64,000 nt of DNA from Dendrobium chrysotoxum (GCA_019925795.1 CM034310.1:19178764-19242763), one strand, 5' to 3'; numbered from the stretch's first letter, positions 22,173-34,595 are shown. The notes: generated from the sequence alone by a model not told the origin. Made by a program: numbers and translations.

Positions 22173-23261
22173 GTCCTCTTGATCAGAATGATCAAAATGA
22201 TCATCTAATAAGCATAGGTTGGTTACTTCCTCTTCTACTTCAGTTTTAAAAGAGTATGATGCTAAGTCTGCCCAGAAAGCTTTTTGAGTCTTTTGCTTGC
22301 CCTTTTTGAATTTAGGCTTTTCTCCACCCTTCTCCTTGCTTGGGTGAGCTTTAAGAGTTGGGCAATCAAACTTCAGGTGCCTTGGCTTCCTGCATTCAAA
22401 ACATATAACGTCAAAGGAATTTTTGGAATTTTTATTATTTTTACCTTTATTCCATTATTGATGATGCTTTTGCTCTTTCCTTAAGAAGCTTTTGAATTGT
22501 CTAGTTATCAATATAATGTCATCATTTTCTGATATAGAAGTGTCACTATCAGAATCATTAGCCTTTAAGGCTACAGTTTTCTCTTTCTTTTTTTCACCTA
22601 CATTATGCTGCCTTTGACTCACTCCTTGCTCGTAGATAATGATTGACCCAAGTACGTTATCAATGGAATAAATATTGAGGTCTTCAGATTTAGTATTAGT
22701 AGTGATTTTTACGAAGAAGATAAACAATGAATAATTTTGTTAACTTTTTCATAATTAGTAAGCTCTCTTCATAAGGCATGTGGGGAAGTAACAATATGAG
22801 TAAACCTCATATATATTTTAGAAACTGATTCATTAGGTTTCATGTGAAATATTTCATAATCATGAAGTAGAATGTTCAGCCTAAATTATTTTACTTCATT
22901 AGCTCCATTATATGTTATGCACAGTTTGTCCCAAATTTTCTTTCCAGTAGAACAAGTAGAGACACGTATGTAATCTTCTAATTTTAAAGCATAAAAAAAT
23001 AGTTCAAATATTTAGCATTAAGTTGGGCTAAATCTCTTTCTTCTATGCTCTATTGAGAAAAAGAAAGTTCATTTTTAATGTAATTCACTAATCTAAAAGG
23101 TACAAAATATCCTTCATGAACTAACATCCACATACGATAATCAATTAATTATAAGAAAGTCGACATACAAATTTTTCAAAAATCAAATGGAATATTATCA
23201 AATAAAGGTGATCGTATAACTGAATATCCTTCCACAGTATTACAATTACAAAAATTAGCAT
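22173..23261 (-). pseudogene. gag of copia element D, decayed
   Basis: The start codon lies at 23261-23259, with a one-base deletion right after it. Recognisable Gag stretches follow across many stops (for example NIYSIDNVLGSIIIYEQGVSQRQ on the minus strand at 22455-22727), then a zinc-knuckle region near 22390 ('gcattcaaaacatat' on the plus strand). Confidence 0.75.
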
Positions 23262-23319
23262 GGATTTTTTTTCAAAAGTTTTCTAAAACTTAATTTATGA
23301 ATCCTGCTCTGATACCACT

Positions 23320-25022
23320 TGAAAGTTCTTGAGGATTATTAAACCCTAAAGAACTAGTCCTGAGGCTAACCAAGAGGAGAGGTGAATTGGTTATTTTAAA
23401 AATTCTTTAACAAAATAAAAAATTAAAAACACCTTGATGCGAAAGCAAATAAGTTTCATAATAATAAAAATTTCAGAGATTTCAAACCCAGAATAATTCA
23501 CAGAAAAATGCAAAAAATTAAATACAAAAAAATAAATAAAAAAACACACCAGAATTATAGTGGTTTTGTCAACTTGACCTACATCCACTCACCAAAAACC
23601 TCCTTTCCAAGTATTGCACTAAAAGTAGTGTCATTCCTTTTTCTCCCATAATAAGGCGGAGAAGCCCTTATAAAATCTTTCCACCGATCTGGTGAGGCAG
23701 ATTACCTTGAATCCTTTTAATCCCTCCTGGAGTAGGCAGAACTTGGAAATCCCTTTACTCCTTCTTGGAGTAGGTAGATAACCTAGATCTGATGTTGATG
23801 AAAGTCTCCCCCATAGCCACCAAGGAACCAGGCAAGCAGCTTGAAGAAGATAGTGGAAACCTTGCTTGGAGCAACCTTTGTGAATCCCTCACAACTCCTC
23901 CTCACATGGATCTCTCTCTCCCAAGCTCTCCTCTTCCTTCTCTAAGCTCTCTCCCAAGACCACTCAACAACAAAAGATTTTTCTCAAGTCCATATGAGAG
24001 CTTAAATAGAGAGCCTCCAAAAGAAGCCCTAATTTTTAATTTACCATCAAAGATCATCCAGTACGATCATGAGATCGTCATATATAATTAGTACAAAATA
24101 GCACATTTAGCCAGTACGAACTACTTTGGTCTGTACGATCAATTCAAGTATTTATATGGATCATGCTGTATGATCTTTTAATCATCCAATATGATTAGTT
24201 TATTAGTGTATATTGATCATCCAGTATGATAGCCGATGATTAAATATCGTCCCATGCAATAATTATTTCATACAATATGAAGGAGGGGTATCGTCCTAGA
24301 CGATTAGTTGACATATTATGGTTTTTATCTTGTATGATGGGTAACGATTAAATATCGTACCATACTGGGATCTATTTGTATAGTACTATCATCTATGATC
24401 ATCTAATATGATATAATTGATCAATTTAATCATAAATAGTCCCCTAATCATAGGATCAATTTAGGCATAATTATCATAAATCTTCTAGTACAATAAAGAT
24501 CATACTGTATGATTAGAGTATAATTTGTATATTAAGAAATTACTTAAATTATAATTGGCGGCTATTTTTCATGTGTATAACTGATTGTTCTATACGATCT
24601 GAATCGTCTAATATGATTAGTTAATTAATCTCACTTAATAATGGGTGCCCTAAACAGGGTTATCTAAATAACTGATCGTCTAGTACTATATATATCATAC
24701 TATATGATTAGTTCAAAAAATAGAAAATTTTTTTTAACTCACTAACTCACTCCCTTGAGTGTTTGTGTGTAAGGTTACTTAGCTTGGGGTCCATCAGATA
24801 CATGACTTGACTCATAAAAGGTAAAAATTACATTGAAATTGAAATTATAGACAGACTCAACCCTAGTCTACCCGATCATGAGCTGATTGGTTTTACAAGT
24901 GAACTTATGGACCTGAAAGGTTAGTGAGCAGGGAAAAATAGATATGCAATCGTAACAGTGATAAAAACATAATAATATTTGTTATCATCAAAATTATAAT
25001 CCTTGGACCCATATTTATAACA
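23320..25022 (-). repeat. 5' LTR of copia element D
   Basis: The 1703-bp LTR starts TGAAAGTTCTTGAGG next to the primer site and ends near TTTATAACA. It carries the family landmarks: 'atagtggttttgtcaa' near 23560, a short tandem array near 23700-23790, dyads from 24053 (for example 24053 and 24074, 21 bp apart) to about 24720, and 'gtgtttgtgtgtaaggttac' near 24760. It is strongly diverged from the young LTRs. Confidence 0.8.
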
Positions 25023-27900
25023 ACATCTATATCAAATTTAGTGATTTAAACAAGGCCAATCATAAGGAAGATTTTTTTCTTCCTATACCAGAACTCATAG
25101 TAAATATCATTTCCTTACATGTGATATTTTCTTTTATGGATGATTCCTTATATGAATTTTTCTTCCTATAATCAGATTAAGATAGATCCCAAAGATGAAA
25201 AATATACAACTTTAAGAGTATTGATAGGGATCTACTTCTAGAAAGTTATGCCATTTGGATTAAAGAACATTAGAGTAACATACCAATAAGAAATAACAAT
25301 AATTTTTGAAAAACTTATCCACCACCAGATGGAGTGTTATATCGATTATCTAGTCATTAAAAGTTTCAAAAGAGATGATCATTTATATGACTTAAGAATT
25401 ATTTTCCAAAGATTATGTCAATTTAATTTAATAATAAATCCTTTGAAGTGTATCTTTGGCATCACTTTAGGGAAATTTACGTGTTTCATGGTTTAACACC
25501 GTGGAATCAAAATTAATCCAAATAAAATCAAAGAAATAATAAAAATGTCACCACTTAAAATCCTTACTAGTATACCTTAGAAGATTCATGTCAAACCTTT
25601 CCAGAAGATGTCATCCATTTACAATATTATGCAAGAAAAATGCTTCATTTTTGTTGGATGAGAATTGCCAAAAAAATTTCAACAGTATAAAGCAAAATTC
25701 TATAAATTCTCTATTACTTGTAACCTCCATACCAGGGAAGTTGTTGATCCTATATATGATAGCCTTAAGTAAATATCTTGGTGCCTTATTAGCTCTAGCT
25801 AACAAGGAAGGAAAAGAGAATACACTTTATTATCTGAGTAGACATTTACTTCCTACTGAAGTAAATTATCCTCTGATCAAGAAGCATTGTTTAGCCTTGA
25901 TATTTTTCGCTCAAAAGTTGAGGAACTACATGTTATCTCATAAAGTAAATTTGATATCTAGAATAAACCCATTGTAGCATTTGATGACTCAACTGATGCT
26001 ATTAGGAAGACTATCCTAGTAGTTGATGATTCTATCTAGTTAGATTTTACATTCATTCCTTTACAAGCAGTGAGAGGATAAGCTGTAACAAATTTTCAAG
26101 TAGCTCACCCAGTGTAAGATAATTATCAGATAAATGTTGAGCAACCAGATAAATAGATCTTAAAATTAGATTTAAATGCAAAGTCTACTTGGGAATTTAT
26201 TTTTACGGTGTTGCTTCTAGTCAATAAGTAGCATCAAATGATATTTCCCTAGGGAAAGCCTGAATTGGTAAAGTATTTATCATGCCGAATAAATGTTTAA
26301 TGTATTACTCTGATCATATGTCAGATCCCTGTATGAACAACGAAGCTAAGTACGAGGCACTGATAATTGGCTTGTGATTAATCAGGTAGCATGAATTTAT
26401 AAAGTATTGAAAGATACTTTGATCCCTTATAATTGATATATGATGCATCTATTAGAATAGATCCTAAATGAGATGTTATACAGGATTCCTTGAGGAAAGA
26501 GTTCTACAGCAGAAGCTCTTGCTAAAGCACTAGGATGTCCTGAGGAAGATTCAATTATGATCGAATGCAAGGCCGACAAGTTCTATCTCCTATAAATTTT
26601 GAATATATAAATAGAAAATTATCAACTAAGGTGAATATTATTTTAGCAGTAGATGATGAATTGGTGGAATGAAGAAGACCCTTCATCAAATACTTTTAAG
26701 GAAAAAAGCTCCCTCATGACAAACCTGTAGCATATCAAATTAAAAGAAGATCATTATCTTATGCTCTAGTTAATGACATTCTATATAGAAGATCATTTAA
26801 TCATATATGGTTATGGTGTTTAAATAAATTAGAAGCATGACAAATTATAAAAGATGTACATGCTGGATTATGTGATGCACACCAATCTTGACTAGAGTTG
26901 AAGATGAAAATCAAACGAATGAGATATTACTAGTTGTTATTGATAGATAACTGCATGAATGTTGCACGTCATTGCCATTAATATCAAGTGCATGGTGTAG
27001 TCTTACATCATCCACTAAATATCATGCATCCAACCATTACTTTGTGTCCTTTTGAAAGTTGCGGCACATATATCATTGGTCTGATAGATCCTCCTTTATC
27101 CAGAAGTCATAAATTTATACAAGTAGCTACTGATTACTTCTCAAAATGGGAAAAATCAATTCCTTTGATAAAAGTCAAAGCCTATCATTTTATGAAATTT
27201 TTTAAAGATAATTTTGTGACACAATTCAGTGTTTCTCACTGAAGTATCTCAAATAACAATCCTTCATTCAAAAGTACTAAGATAAATAATTTCACTAGAC
27301 CCCATAACATTGATTAGTGATACTCTACCATCTATTACCCATGGGCAAATGGATTGGTAGAGGCCTTCAATAAAACTCTAATATAGATATTAAAGAAAAC
27401 CTTAGACGATAATAAATATCAATTGTACAAGAAGTTAGTTGAAGCTTTGTGGGCATATCAGACCATATTTAGAACTCCAACTCAATCTACACCGTATGCT
27501 TTAGAGCTTTGGTGCAGATGCTATTATTCCTTTGGAAGTACAGCTACCTTCACTTAGAGTTGTAGTAAATTATAAGATAACCTCATATCAAAATGCTAAA
27601 CTTCAATTAGAAGAGCTAAGGTTTGGAAGGGAAGTATCTACAAGCTCAACAGAACCTTGAGTTGTATAAAGCTAAAATGAACCTGGCTCATGATAAATTG
27701 GTTTATCCAAGAAATTTCCAAGTGGGTGGCTAGGTGTTAATTCTGTGAAGATCCATTTTGGCTCATCGAATGATAGGTGATAAATTTGAGCCTACATGGG
27801 AAGGTATATTAGTGGTAGAGAAAGTCTACCAAGGAGGCTCTTATCAATTCATAAATTATTATAGAGATCATCCTATGTTGCCTATTAATGAATGATATCT
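25023..27900 (+). pseudogene. Ty3/gypsy (Tat/Ogre-like) pol, decayed
   Basis: Across many stops the plus strand shows, in order: reverse transcriptase (DLNKA; IFSFMDDS; ECYID-like box near 25340; LRIIFQRL), RNase H (25588-25977, KYLGALLALANKEGKENTLYYLSR), a second RNase H-like region (26200-26380, NNEAKYEALIIGL) and integrase (26988-27242, DPPLSRSHKFIQVATDYFSKWEK; then PTQSTPYAL near 27490). Two successive RNase H regions point to the Tat/Ogre branch of plant gypsy elements. The 5' half is missing, cut by the copia insertion and a deletion. Confidence 0.85.
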
Positions 27901-27997
27901 TAATAAGTATAACAATAGTTGATTTATTACAAGAATTTTTGCTATGAAATAAATCTTGAAGTATAAACATTTAGTGTTGATGCTATATAAGTAAATT

Positions 27998-29105
27998 TAC
28001 TCATTTGGGATAGATCTCCCATTTGAGTATCCATCTTTGTTTAGGATAGATATCCCATTTAAAGTCTAAATCTCCATGTCTTAGGATTGATCTCTCAGTT
28101 AGGTTCTAAATTCACTACTATGGGATAGATTACCCATTCGAGTATCTACCTTTGTTTGGGATAAATCTCCCATCTAAGGTTTAAACCTTTAGTCCAAGAA
28201 TTGATCTCTCAGGTAGGTTCCAAATTAGCTCATTTGGTAAAGATCTCCCTTTCAAGTATCTATATTTGTTTGGGATAGATCCCTCATTCAATGTCTAAAT
28301 CTTCATGTTTGAGAATCGATCACTTGGTCAGGTTTGAAATTTACTAGTCTTGGATAAATCTCCCATTCAGGTATCTATCTTCATTTGGGATAGTCTCCTA
28401 TTCAAAGTCTAAATCTTCCTCTCTGGGAATCAATCTCTTGATCAGGATTTAAATTTTCTCATTTGGGATATATCACCTATTTATGTATCTGTCTTTATTT
28501 AGGATGGATCTCCCATTCAAAGTCTAAATCTTACTGTCTGAGAATCTATCCCTCAGTCAGGTTTCAAATTCCCTCATCTAGGATAGATTTCCCATTTGAG
28601 TATCCATCTTTTTTTGGGATAGATATTCCATTCAAATTCTAAATCTTTTTGTCTAAGAATTGATCTCTCGGTCAGGTTTTAAATTCAATCGTTTGGGATA
28701 GATTTCCCATTCAAGTATCTTCCTTTATTATGGATAGATCTCCCATCCAAGGTTTAAATCTTTCTATATGAGAATAGATTTCTCAGCCAGGTTTTAAATT
28801 CACTCATCTAGGATAGATCTCCCATTCGAGTATCTACCTTTATTTGGGATAGATCTCCCATCCAAGGTTTAAATCTCGCACTTCAAGAATCAATCTCTTA
28901 GTTAGGATTTAAATTTGCTCATTTGGGAATCAATCACCCACTCGAGTATTCATCTTTATATGGGAATCAATCTCCTATTCAAAGTCCAAATCTTCCTTTC
29001 TGATAATTAATCTCTTTATTAGGTTTTAAAAATTTACTCATTTGTGAATTGATCTCCCATTCATGGATTCTTCTATTTGGGAATTGTTCTCCTATTCATA
29101 TTAAA
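27998..29105 (+). repeat. 115-bp tandem repeat array (about 9.5 units)
   Basis: Starts of the phrase 'tgggatagatctccc' and its variants lie near 28006, 28122, 28236, 28351, 28465, 28581, 28695, 28811, 28925 and 29042, so the period is 114-116 bp. Within a unit are three related subunits of about 38 bp, ending in 'gagtatctacctt', 'caaggtttaaatct' and 'caggttttaaatt'. The array lies directly downstream of the gypsy integrase. Tandem arrays in the 3' untranslated region are known for Tat/Ogre elements. Confidence 0.9.
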
Positions 29106-30828
29106 GTTATCCATCTTATCATATAGCTACTTTGCTAAATGGGCTAATTCACTTAGTCACTATTTGGTAGGGCATCCTTCAATTTGGGCTACTATTGTTT
29201 AGTGCCTAATTTTGATTTTGGATCTGGGGCAAAATCAAAATCTTAAGTCTCCAACTTCAAGAATTCAATCCCACTATTCTTATAAAATTACAATTTAAAC
29301 TAAAATTTGTCTTTAAACCAAAACTTAAAGCCTAACACATAGGGTAGATGGGGGCATTTCTAAAAATTATTTTAGAATCATAAATGCCTCGTACTTCTTC
29401 TCCGTTGGGCCCCAAAAATAAGTTTTCAAATTTGATCCCATCCTGATTGAAAATTCATACATCACTCCTTTGATATCACTTCTTGAAGATTCTAGATAAA
29501 ATTTCTGTATTTAATTTAATTGAGAATTTTTGTAGGAAATTCAAGTTTTCTATAATATAATTAACTACGAAGGCTTACACCATATGAGATTTAAAGACCC
29601 TAGATCAATTCAAAATCAATTTTAAAAAATTCAAGTAATCTTCTTTGGAAAACTTAGAATCAATGATGATTATTATCGTCATGTTCGGATGATCGACAAT
29701 AGGTGATATCTTCTTCCCTCAAGAAGATATATCATTTACCGTCTTGATTTTAAATATGAAAATATTGGCATTTCATCTATACTATAATTGTTTGATACTT
29801 GGTATAACATCATTTTGACCCCTTGGGGTCAGAAGTAGTTCTTCCTCAAATTTGGCTATGATAATCAGGTTGAAACAATCAATTTCATCATCTGAAGTTA
29901 TTAGGGAATGATATTTTCACCTCCCAAGGCAATCTATCATTCATAATGACATGTTCATTTTTGAAATTAAAATTATAGAAATTAAATAATCCCAATAAAA
30001 ATTAACTTTTCAAACTACTTTTTTAACCAAATAGAAAAAATCTTGACTCCGCTAGGGAAGATCTCTCTCTCCATCTTTAATAACGACAAAAATTTTATTA
30101 CATCGGTAATTTTGACTACCCTTCCTTCCGTTAGTCCCACTACCCATTTCTTCCTTGGGTGAGTGTGGCCAACATCAAAAAGAAAAAGTCAAGTGGTGAG
30201 TGAGGAAACCTCTACCCAAATTCAAGCTTTGACATTTCGCCCCCAAGTTAATTGGTTGAGCGAAAGAGTCAGCCAAACATTTAAATCTTCATATAAATTT
30301 TGTAAACCTATATATTTGAGTGAAACCCAATATGTTGAGTTTTAAAACTTGAAGAAGATAAGTTAAAATTCAATTTCAAAATTCAAATCTCTTTTTCCAG
30401 ATCTAGGCTTCGACATTTCACCCCCAAGTTAATTGGTGGGACGAAAGAGTCAAGCCAATCCTTAGGATTTTCTTATCAAATTTGTAAACCTCCCTGTTGA
30501 ATAAAATTCAACATCTTGACTTTCAAGTTTGAAGAAAATCCCTCAATTTCAAAATTCCAGTTCCTTTTCAAATCCTTCAAATAAACTTTGATTATCGTTT
30601 CTATACGTTATGCTACAACAGCCCCTTGTAGGCTAGCATATATAATAAAAATACAAAGCTTTCTAAGTCATAGGTGATCTCTGCACCTTATCATCATATG
30701 ATGCGTTATAACATTCTATATCCCAACATGAGTGATAAGATATAAGATCCCTTATGATTTTTTGATTTCCTCTTCAAAATTCTAATTCAAACTCTCTTTT
30801 CCAATTCCAAAAATTTGACTCTACTAAA
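29106..30828 (+). other. gypsy 3' UTR/LTR region, non-coding
   Basis: No coding region was seen. A purine-rich 'agggtagatgggggc' (29341-29355) could be a polypurine tract, after which an LTR would begin. Near 30410 'tttcacccccaagttaattgg' repeats 30231-30258. The sequence is plausibly the LTR and leader of one of the two flanking Tat-like gypsy elements, but LTR ends and a primer site could not be defined. Confidence 0.45.
30225..30590 (+). repeat. 181-bp direct duplication
   Basis: Two units share 'gacatttc(g/a)cccccaagttaattgg', 'gaaagagtca(a)gcca' and 'ttttgtaaacct'. The shared phrase starts at about 30231 and 30412. Confidence 0.7.
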
Positions 30829-31477
30829 ATGGCCAGCAAGTTATTTTTCTCCCTTAATCAAGACATGTATGTGGAAGAACTAATTTGAAACAACACCCTC
30901 CAGTTTGGCATGGGTTTTAAGAAGTTAAAGTTATCTGTTAATGGGGGTGTGATTGTTAACTTAGCTGCTAGAGGGGAAAAGGACACCTTGCTGGTAGAGA
31001 TCATTGTTGGGGCAAGTACTGACTTTCCTAACCCCAAGAAGGAGGTTACTATTGCCTCCGTACCTGATGCATCCTCTTCTAGCGAGGAAGAAAAGTTAAA
31101 ATCCCCCGTCAAGGGTTCTGAAGTCAAGTCAATTTTTGAGGAGGGGTTGAGCTCTAAAACCCCTTTTACTAGTAAGAATCAATGAAAGAATTATCTGAGG
31201 AGGATTAAAAAGAAAATAACTAAGGTAAGGAAAGTTATTGAGTTGAAAGCCCTAGGCCAGGTAGAGATAGAGGCTATTGAGGAGCTCCCTGTTCATGCTT
31301 CCTCTCTACTCCTCAAGGGGAGTCACTTCTACCCCCTCGCTGCTAAGAGGGTGGCTAGGATAGCTAGCTCTCCACCATGCCTGGTAGACTACTTAGTGAA
31401 GAAAATTCCTAAACTGAAACAAATTCAAAGGGCTAGGATTCCAAGGAATATAATTCATACATGTACTACCCAGGAAG
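30829..31477 (+). pseudogene. Tat-like gypsy upstream ORF, first part
   Basis: A frame starts at 30829 (MASKLFFSLNQDMYVEELI), meets a stop within 20 codons, and continues through 30910-31185 and 31243-31477 with acidic, Ser-rich and Lys-rich sequence. It is interrupted at 31477 by copia element G and resumes at 43115; joining the flanks after removing one GGAAG keeps the frame (TTQE then GEIIEQYV). No known domain was recognised. Tat/Ogre elements often carry an extra ORF upstream of gag, which fits the position. Confidence 0.6.
31473..31477 (+). repeat. target-site duplication of copia element G, left
   Basis: GGAAG is repeated at 43110-43114. A 5-bp duplication is normal for copia integration. 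Confidence 0.9.
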
Positions 31478-33132
31478 TGAAAGTTCGATAGGGATGTTAA
31501 GCCCTAGTGAACTAGTCCCGAGGCTAACCAAGAGGGGGGTGAATTGGTTATTTAAAAATTTCACGATAACAATGAAAATCTTTTCGATACGTAGCAGCGG
31601 AAACACATAAACAAGAACGAAAAGATCAACCACAGATATTCACCCAAGCAGTTAATATCAGAAAAGTAAAGTGCAAAACTGAATCAGAAAAGCAAACCAA
31701 ATTTTATAGTGGTTCGGTCAACTTGACCTACGTCCACTCCCCGGAGTCTCCCCTCCGGGTATTGCACTAAACAAAAAGTGTCTCTCCTTTTGCTCCCACA
31801 GCAAGGTGGAGAAGCCTGAACAAATACCTCCTTTTCACCACACGGTGAGGCAGAGAACCCGACCTCCTTTCGCTTCCTCCTGAAGCAGGCAGAGAACCTT
31901 CAAACTCCTTTTGCTTCCACCTGAAGCGGGCAGAGAACCCCGAATCTTCTTGCGAACGATCCTCCCATGACGAACACCGACTAGACGAAAGACGACGAGC
32001 GGAGAAGACGACTCTGATCCGTGCTTGGAGCAACCTTAATGAATCCCTCACTAACTCCCCCTCACAAGATCTTCTCTCTCTCTCCCAACTCTCTCTCTCT
32101 TTAGGGTTTCTCAGGGAAGGAAGGCAGCAAAAGATTTTTCTAAAAATTGGAAAAAGTTCTTTTAAAGGAGGGCTTAAAATTTACCCTAAATCTCAACTGG
32201 TTGGCCAAGATCGTCCAGGACGATCGATCGATCGTCCTGTACGATCAGTTCAAATTCAACTATTTCAGCCTGGATGATTAGGCTCTTCTGGACGATCAGT
32301 AGAAAAAGTTGTTCATATCGTCCCGTACGATCCTGCGATCATCCGGGACGATTAGTGCAAATCAAGGAAAATCGTCCAGAAGACAGTTCGGGTCGTCCAG
32401 AGAAATCTGTGCTGGACGACCAAAAAATGACTTGATCGTCCAGGACGATATGTACATCGTCCTGTACGATTAATTCAAAAGGCCCTAAATCATCCTGTAC
32501 ACAGTTCGGGTCGTACAGCTGTAATGTACTAGACGATCACGATCGTCCGGGACGATCCTGCGATCGTCCAGGATGATGTGATCGTATCAATTAAACATTA
32601 ATTACTTTCCTTAATTACCAGACTAATTTAGGCATGATTGTAGTGAATCGTCCAGGATGATACACGTATCGTCCGGGATGATCAGACCAAAATACTTAAA
32701 ATAAAACTTGCCTAACTTAATCTGGCGGCTGAGAATTTCCAATTTGGGCATATCGTCCCATACGATCTGTAGATCGTCCAGGACGATCTGCTTAATCAGA
32801 CCCTCTTAAGTTAGTCGCCCTAATTAGGGTTTCTGTTTTGGCTGGATCATCCAGGATGATGTGAAAATCGTCCAGGACGATCTGAACAAAATTTTAATGG
32901 AAACTCTAATTCACTCAATCTCTCTCCCTGAGTGTGTGTGTGCAAGGTTACTTAGCTAGGGAATCAATTACATTATAATTGACTCAATAAAAGGAAAAAT
33001 CATACATTTGACACACTTGGACCCGATCTTGAGTTGGCTTGAGTGGCTCATGATCTTTTGTGCCTGAAACAGATTAGCCAAGCAAAACACACTGGAAACA
33101 TGTTTGTCATCATCAAAACCCGATTTGCAACA
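31478..33132 (-). repeat. 3' LTR of copia element G
   Basis: It starts TGAAAGTTCG and ends TTTGCAACA on the plus strand (minus strand TGTTGCAAA...CTTTCA). The dyad array lies at 32210-32881, with seven dyad pairs starting at 32210, 32317, 32435, 32542, 32647, 32752 and 32846, and the second member always 21 bp later. Open frames inside the LTR, such as 31767-32051, are not supported as genes. Confidence 0.92.
32210..32881 (-). repeat. paired-dyad array, 7 pairs, 21-bp phasing
   Basis: The unit is a 15-bp inverted repeat, ATCGTCCNGGACGAT, present as pairs. Measured start-to-start distances within pairs are 21 bp in all seven. Pairs follow each other at 107, 118, 107, 105, 105 and 94 bp. The DNA between pairs is AT-rich and differs from gap to gap. 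The array lies in U3, upstream of the TATA-like 'ctttaaaaga' of the LTR, so a role in transcription or silencing is plausible but not shown. Confidence 0.85.
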
Positions 33133-33147
33133 ATCTCCCCGTTTTTG
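33133..33147 (-). other. polypurine tract of copia element G
   Basis: The minus strand reads AAAAACGGGGAGAT directly before the 3' LTR start TGTTGC. In element J the same site reads AAAAAGGGGGAGAT (59520-59533). It is the expected primer site for plus-strand DNA synthesis. Confidence 0.85.
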
Positions 33148-33385
33148 ATGATGGCAAACATTTGTAAAGTAGTCTGAAAATAAAAGTAAACTAGGAGATC
33201 AAACACAACAAACATTTTTTCAAATTTTCATTTAACAATTAACACAATACAGGAACCATAACTCATAAAATAGAAACAGACACGCTACAACTGACTCCCC
33301 CTTTTGACATCACAAAAAGGAGGAGGGAAAAAAAAGCAGAACACGGAAATAAAACATAGAAGAGAATAACTACAAAAGCAGGAAA

Positions 33386-34525
33386 CTAAAACAGAGGTGG
33401 ATCCTGATCGGAAGGAGGAGGTGGTGGTGAAGGGTTGAAGTAATGGTGAATGACCTGAAATTGAGCTCCGAACCAAGCCATGTCCTGGTCATGCTGCTGT
33501 TGCTGCTGCGCAGCATAGTCCGCGAAGCATTGGAGGTCCTCATTGTGCCGCTGCTCCTGGGCAACCACGTAGGAGTCAAAACAGGACTCCCACTGGTCAA
33601 AGCGCTGCACCAGGTAGTCAAGGGGAGAGGCAATGCGAAGAGGAGCAGGTGCCTCGGGTGCAGCAGGAGCGGGAATGGCCGCTTCCTCCTCTTCCTCACC
33701 ATCCGGGGCGGGCTCCGGATGTAGTCGGGTGCTGTGGAGGACATGGAAGGCATTGTTGGTGAGGAAGTAGGTAGGAACATCTGGGGCTGCGGGATATTGC
33801 AAGTCATACTTGGTTTCAAGAGCATAGGCAATGAGGTGTCCTAAGGCTAGATTTGGGCGACGGCGATGACCTGGATCCCGGATGGTGGTAAGGTGCTCGA
33901 GGTACTGGATAATGAGATCGACAGCATTAAATTCCCGATGGGCCATGATGTAGTAGGTGGTCAAGGACAGGAGGGGGGTGATGTGAATGCGATCCCCCGC
34001 CTTTGGAACAACGGAGGAACGAAGAACATGTTGAATGGTTCGGGCGTCCTTAAGAAGGGTGGAGCAGGCATTGTCATGATAAGGGGCATTGGTATTGCGG
34101 AGGAAATGATTGGCGACACTCCAATTATAATCTGGGTCTGTGATAAGGGTGTGGAGTTTGTCGCCAGTGATGGACAGTTGGAGAATGTCGTGAAAGTCTT
34201 GATAGGTAAGTTCAACAGGGCGCTGATTGACATAGGAACGAAGAGTGGAGTAGTCAGCGAAAATCCGCAGGTTCGCAAAGAAAATGCGAAGAAGTTTAGA
34301 ACTAAAGGGAAAAGTGAGGGTGAGGATGAAGGTAAGAGAAGTGTGTGCGAAGAGATCAAGGACTGGATAAGTGAGAGTACGAGGATTTACTATTTTCGAA
34401 GGCGTGATCCCCACCTCGCAGTATAGCTCAAAGGCAGCCTGATCGGCTGCATTAGGGAAGCGAGGATCAACCGGCCCCCGGGAGGAACTGGCACCCTTCT
34501 GACGGGAACGCTTGCCACCAGCCAT
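33386..34525 (-). CDS. copia ORF3, protein of unknown function
   Basis: This is an intact 379-codon frame downstream of pol in the sense of element G, where SIRE/Maximus elements carry an envelope-like ORF. It starts MAGGKRSRQKGASSSRG and has a central region with LTYQDFHDILQLSITGD, HDNACSTLLKDARTIQHVL and TYYIMAHREFNAVDLIIQYL. An acidic Pro/Ala-rich stretch and a Gln run precede the C-terminal PSPPPPPSDQDPPLF. The central region resembles the 'putative plant transposon protein' domain found in many plant elements; this is from memory and unverified. No signal peptide or clear membrane segment starts the protein. The in-frame ATG at 34612 is rejected because it lies upstream of a TATA box (34596-34604). 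A remnant is in D; J lacks it. Confidence 0.75.
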   Translation of the reverse strand: MAGGKRSRQKGASSSRGPVDPRFPNAADQAAFELYCEVGITPSKIVNPRTLTYPVLDLFAHTSLTFILTLTFPFSSKLLRIFFANLRIFADYSTLRSYVNQRPVELTYQDFHDILQLSITGDKLHTLITDPDYNWSVANHFLRNTNAPYHDNACSTLLKDARTIQHVLRSSVVPKAGDRIHITPLLSLTTYYIMAHREFNAVDLIIQYLEHLTTIRDPGHRRRPNLALGHLIAYALETKYDLQYPAAPDVPTYFLTNNAFHVLHSTRLHPEPAPDGEEEEEAAIPAPAAPEAPAPLRIASPLDYLVQRFDQWESCFDSYVVAQEQRHNEDLQCFADYAAQQQQQHDQDMAWFGAQFQVIHHYFNPSPPPPPSDQDPPLF

Positions 34526-34595
34526 GAGGAATTGAGAGGGTAAGGAGGAGAAGTGGAGTGGAGAAAATCGGTGTGAAAAAATCTCAAGAAAACTG

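Larger units (their letters stand above)
16203..25022 (-). mobile_element. old Ty1/copia element D, 3' truncated
   Basis: This minus-strand copy of the copia family retains, from right to left, the 5' LTR (23320-25022), primer site (23306-23317), gag, the GT-AG segment, pro-int-RT-RNase H, the 3' non-coding region with dyads, and a remnant of ORF3. The 3' LTR is missing: the sequence breaks off inside ORF3 at about 16203. Every frame is broken by many stops. At its right end the DNA continues as a Tat-like gypsy reverse transcriptase (25023 onwards), so it inserted into that element. The gypsy does not continue at the left end, so a deletion followed. Confidence 0.85.

Noticed and set aside
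31767..32051. Open frames inside LTRs (31767-32051, 41745-42029, 53164-53462, 60596-60894)
   Set aside because: They follow the tandem repeats and dyads of the LTR, differ in length with repeat number, and have no domain. They are by-products of GC-rich repeats.
32210..32881. CRISPR-like array
   Set aside because: The regularly repeated dyads are in the LTR of a plant retrotransposon, with unlike gap lengths and no cas genes. The organism is a plant.
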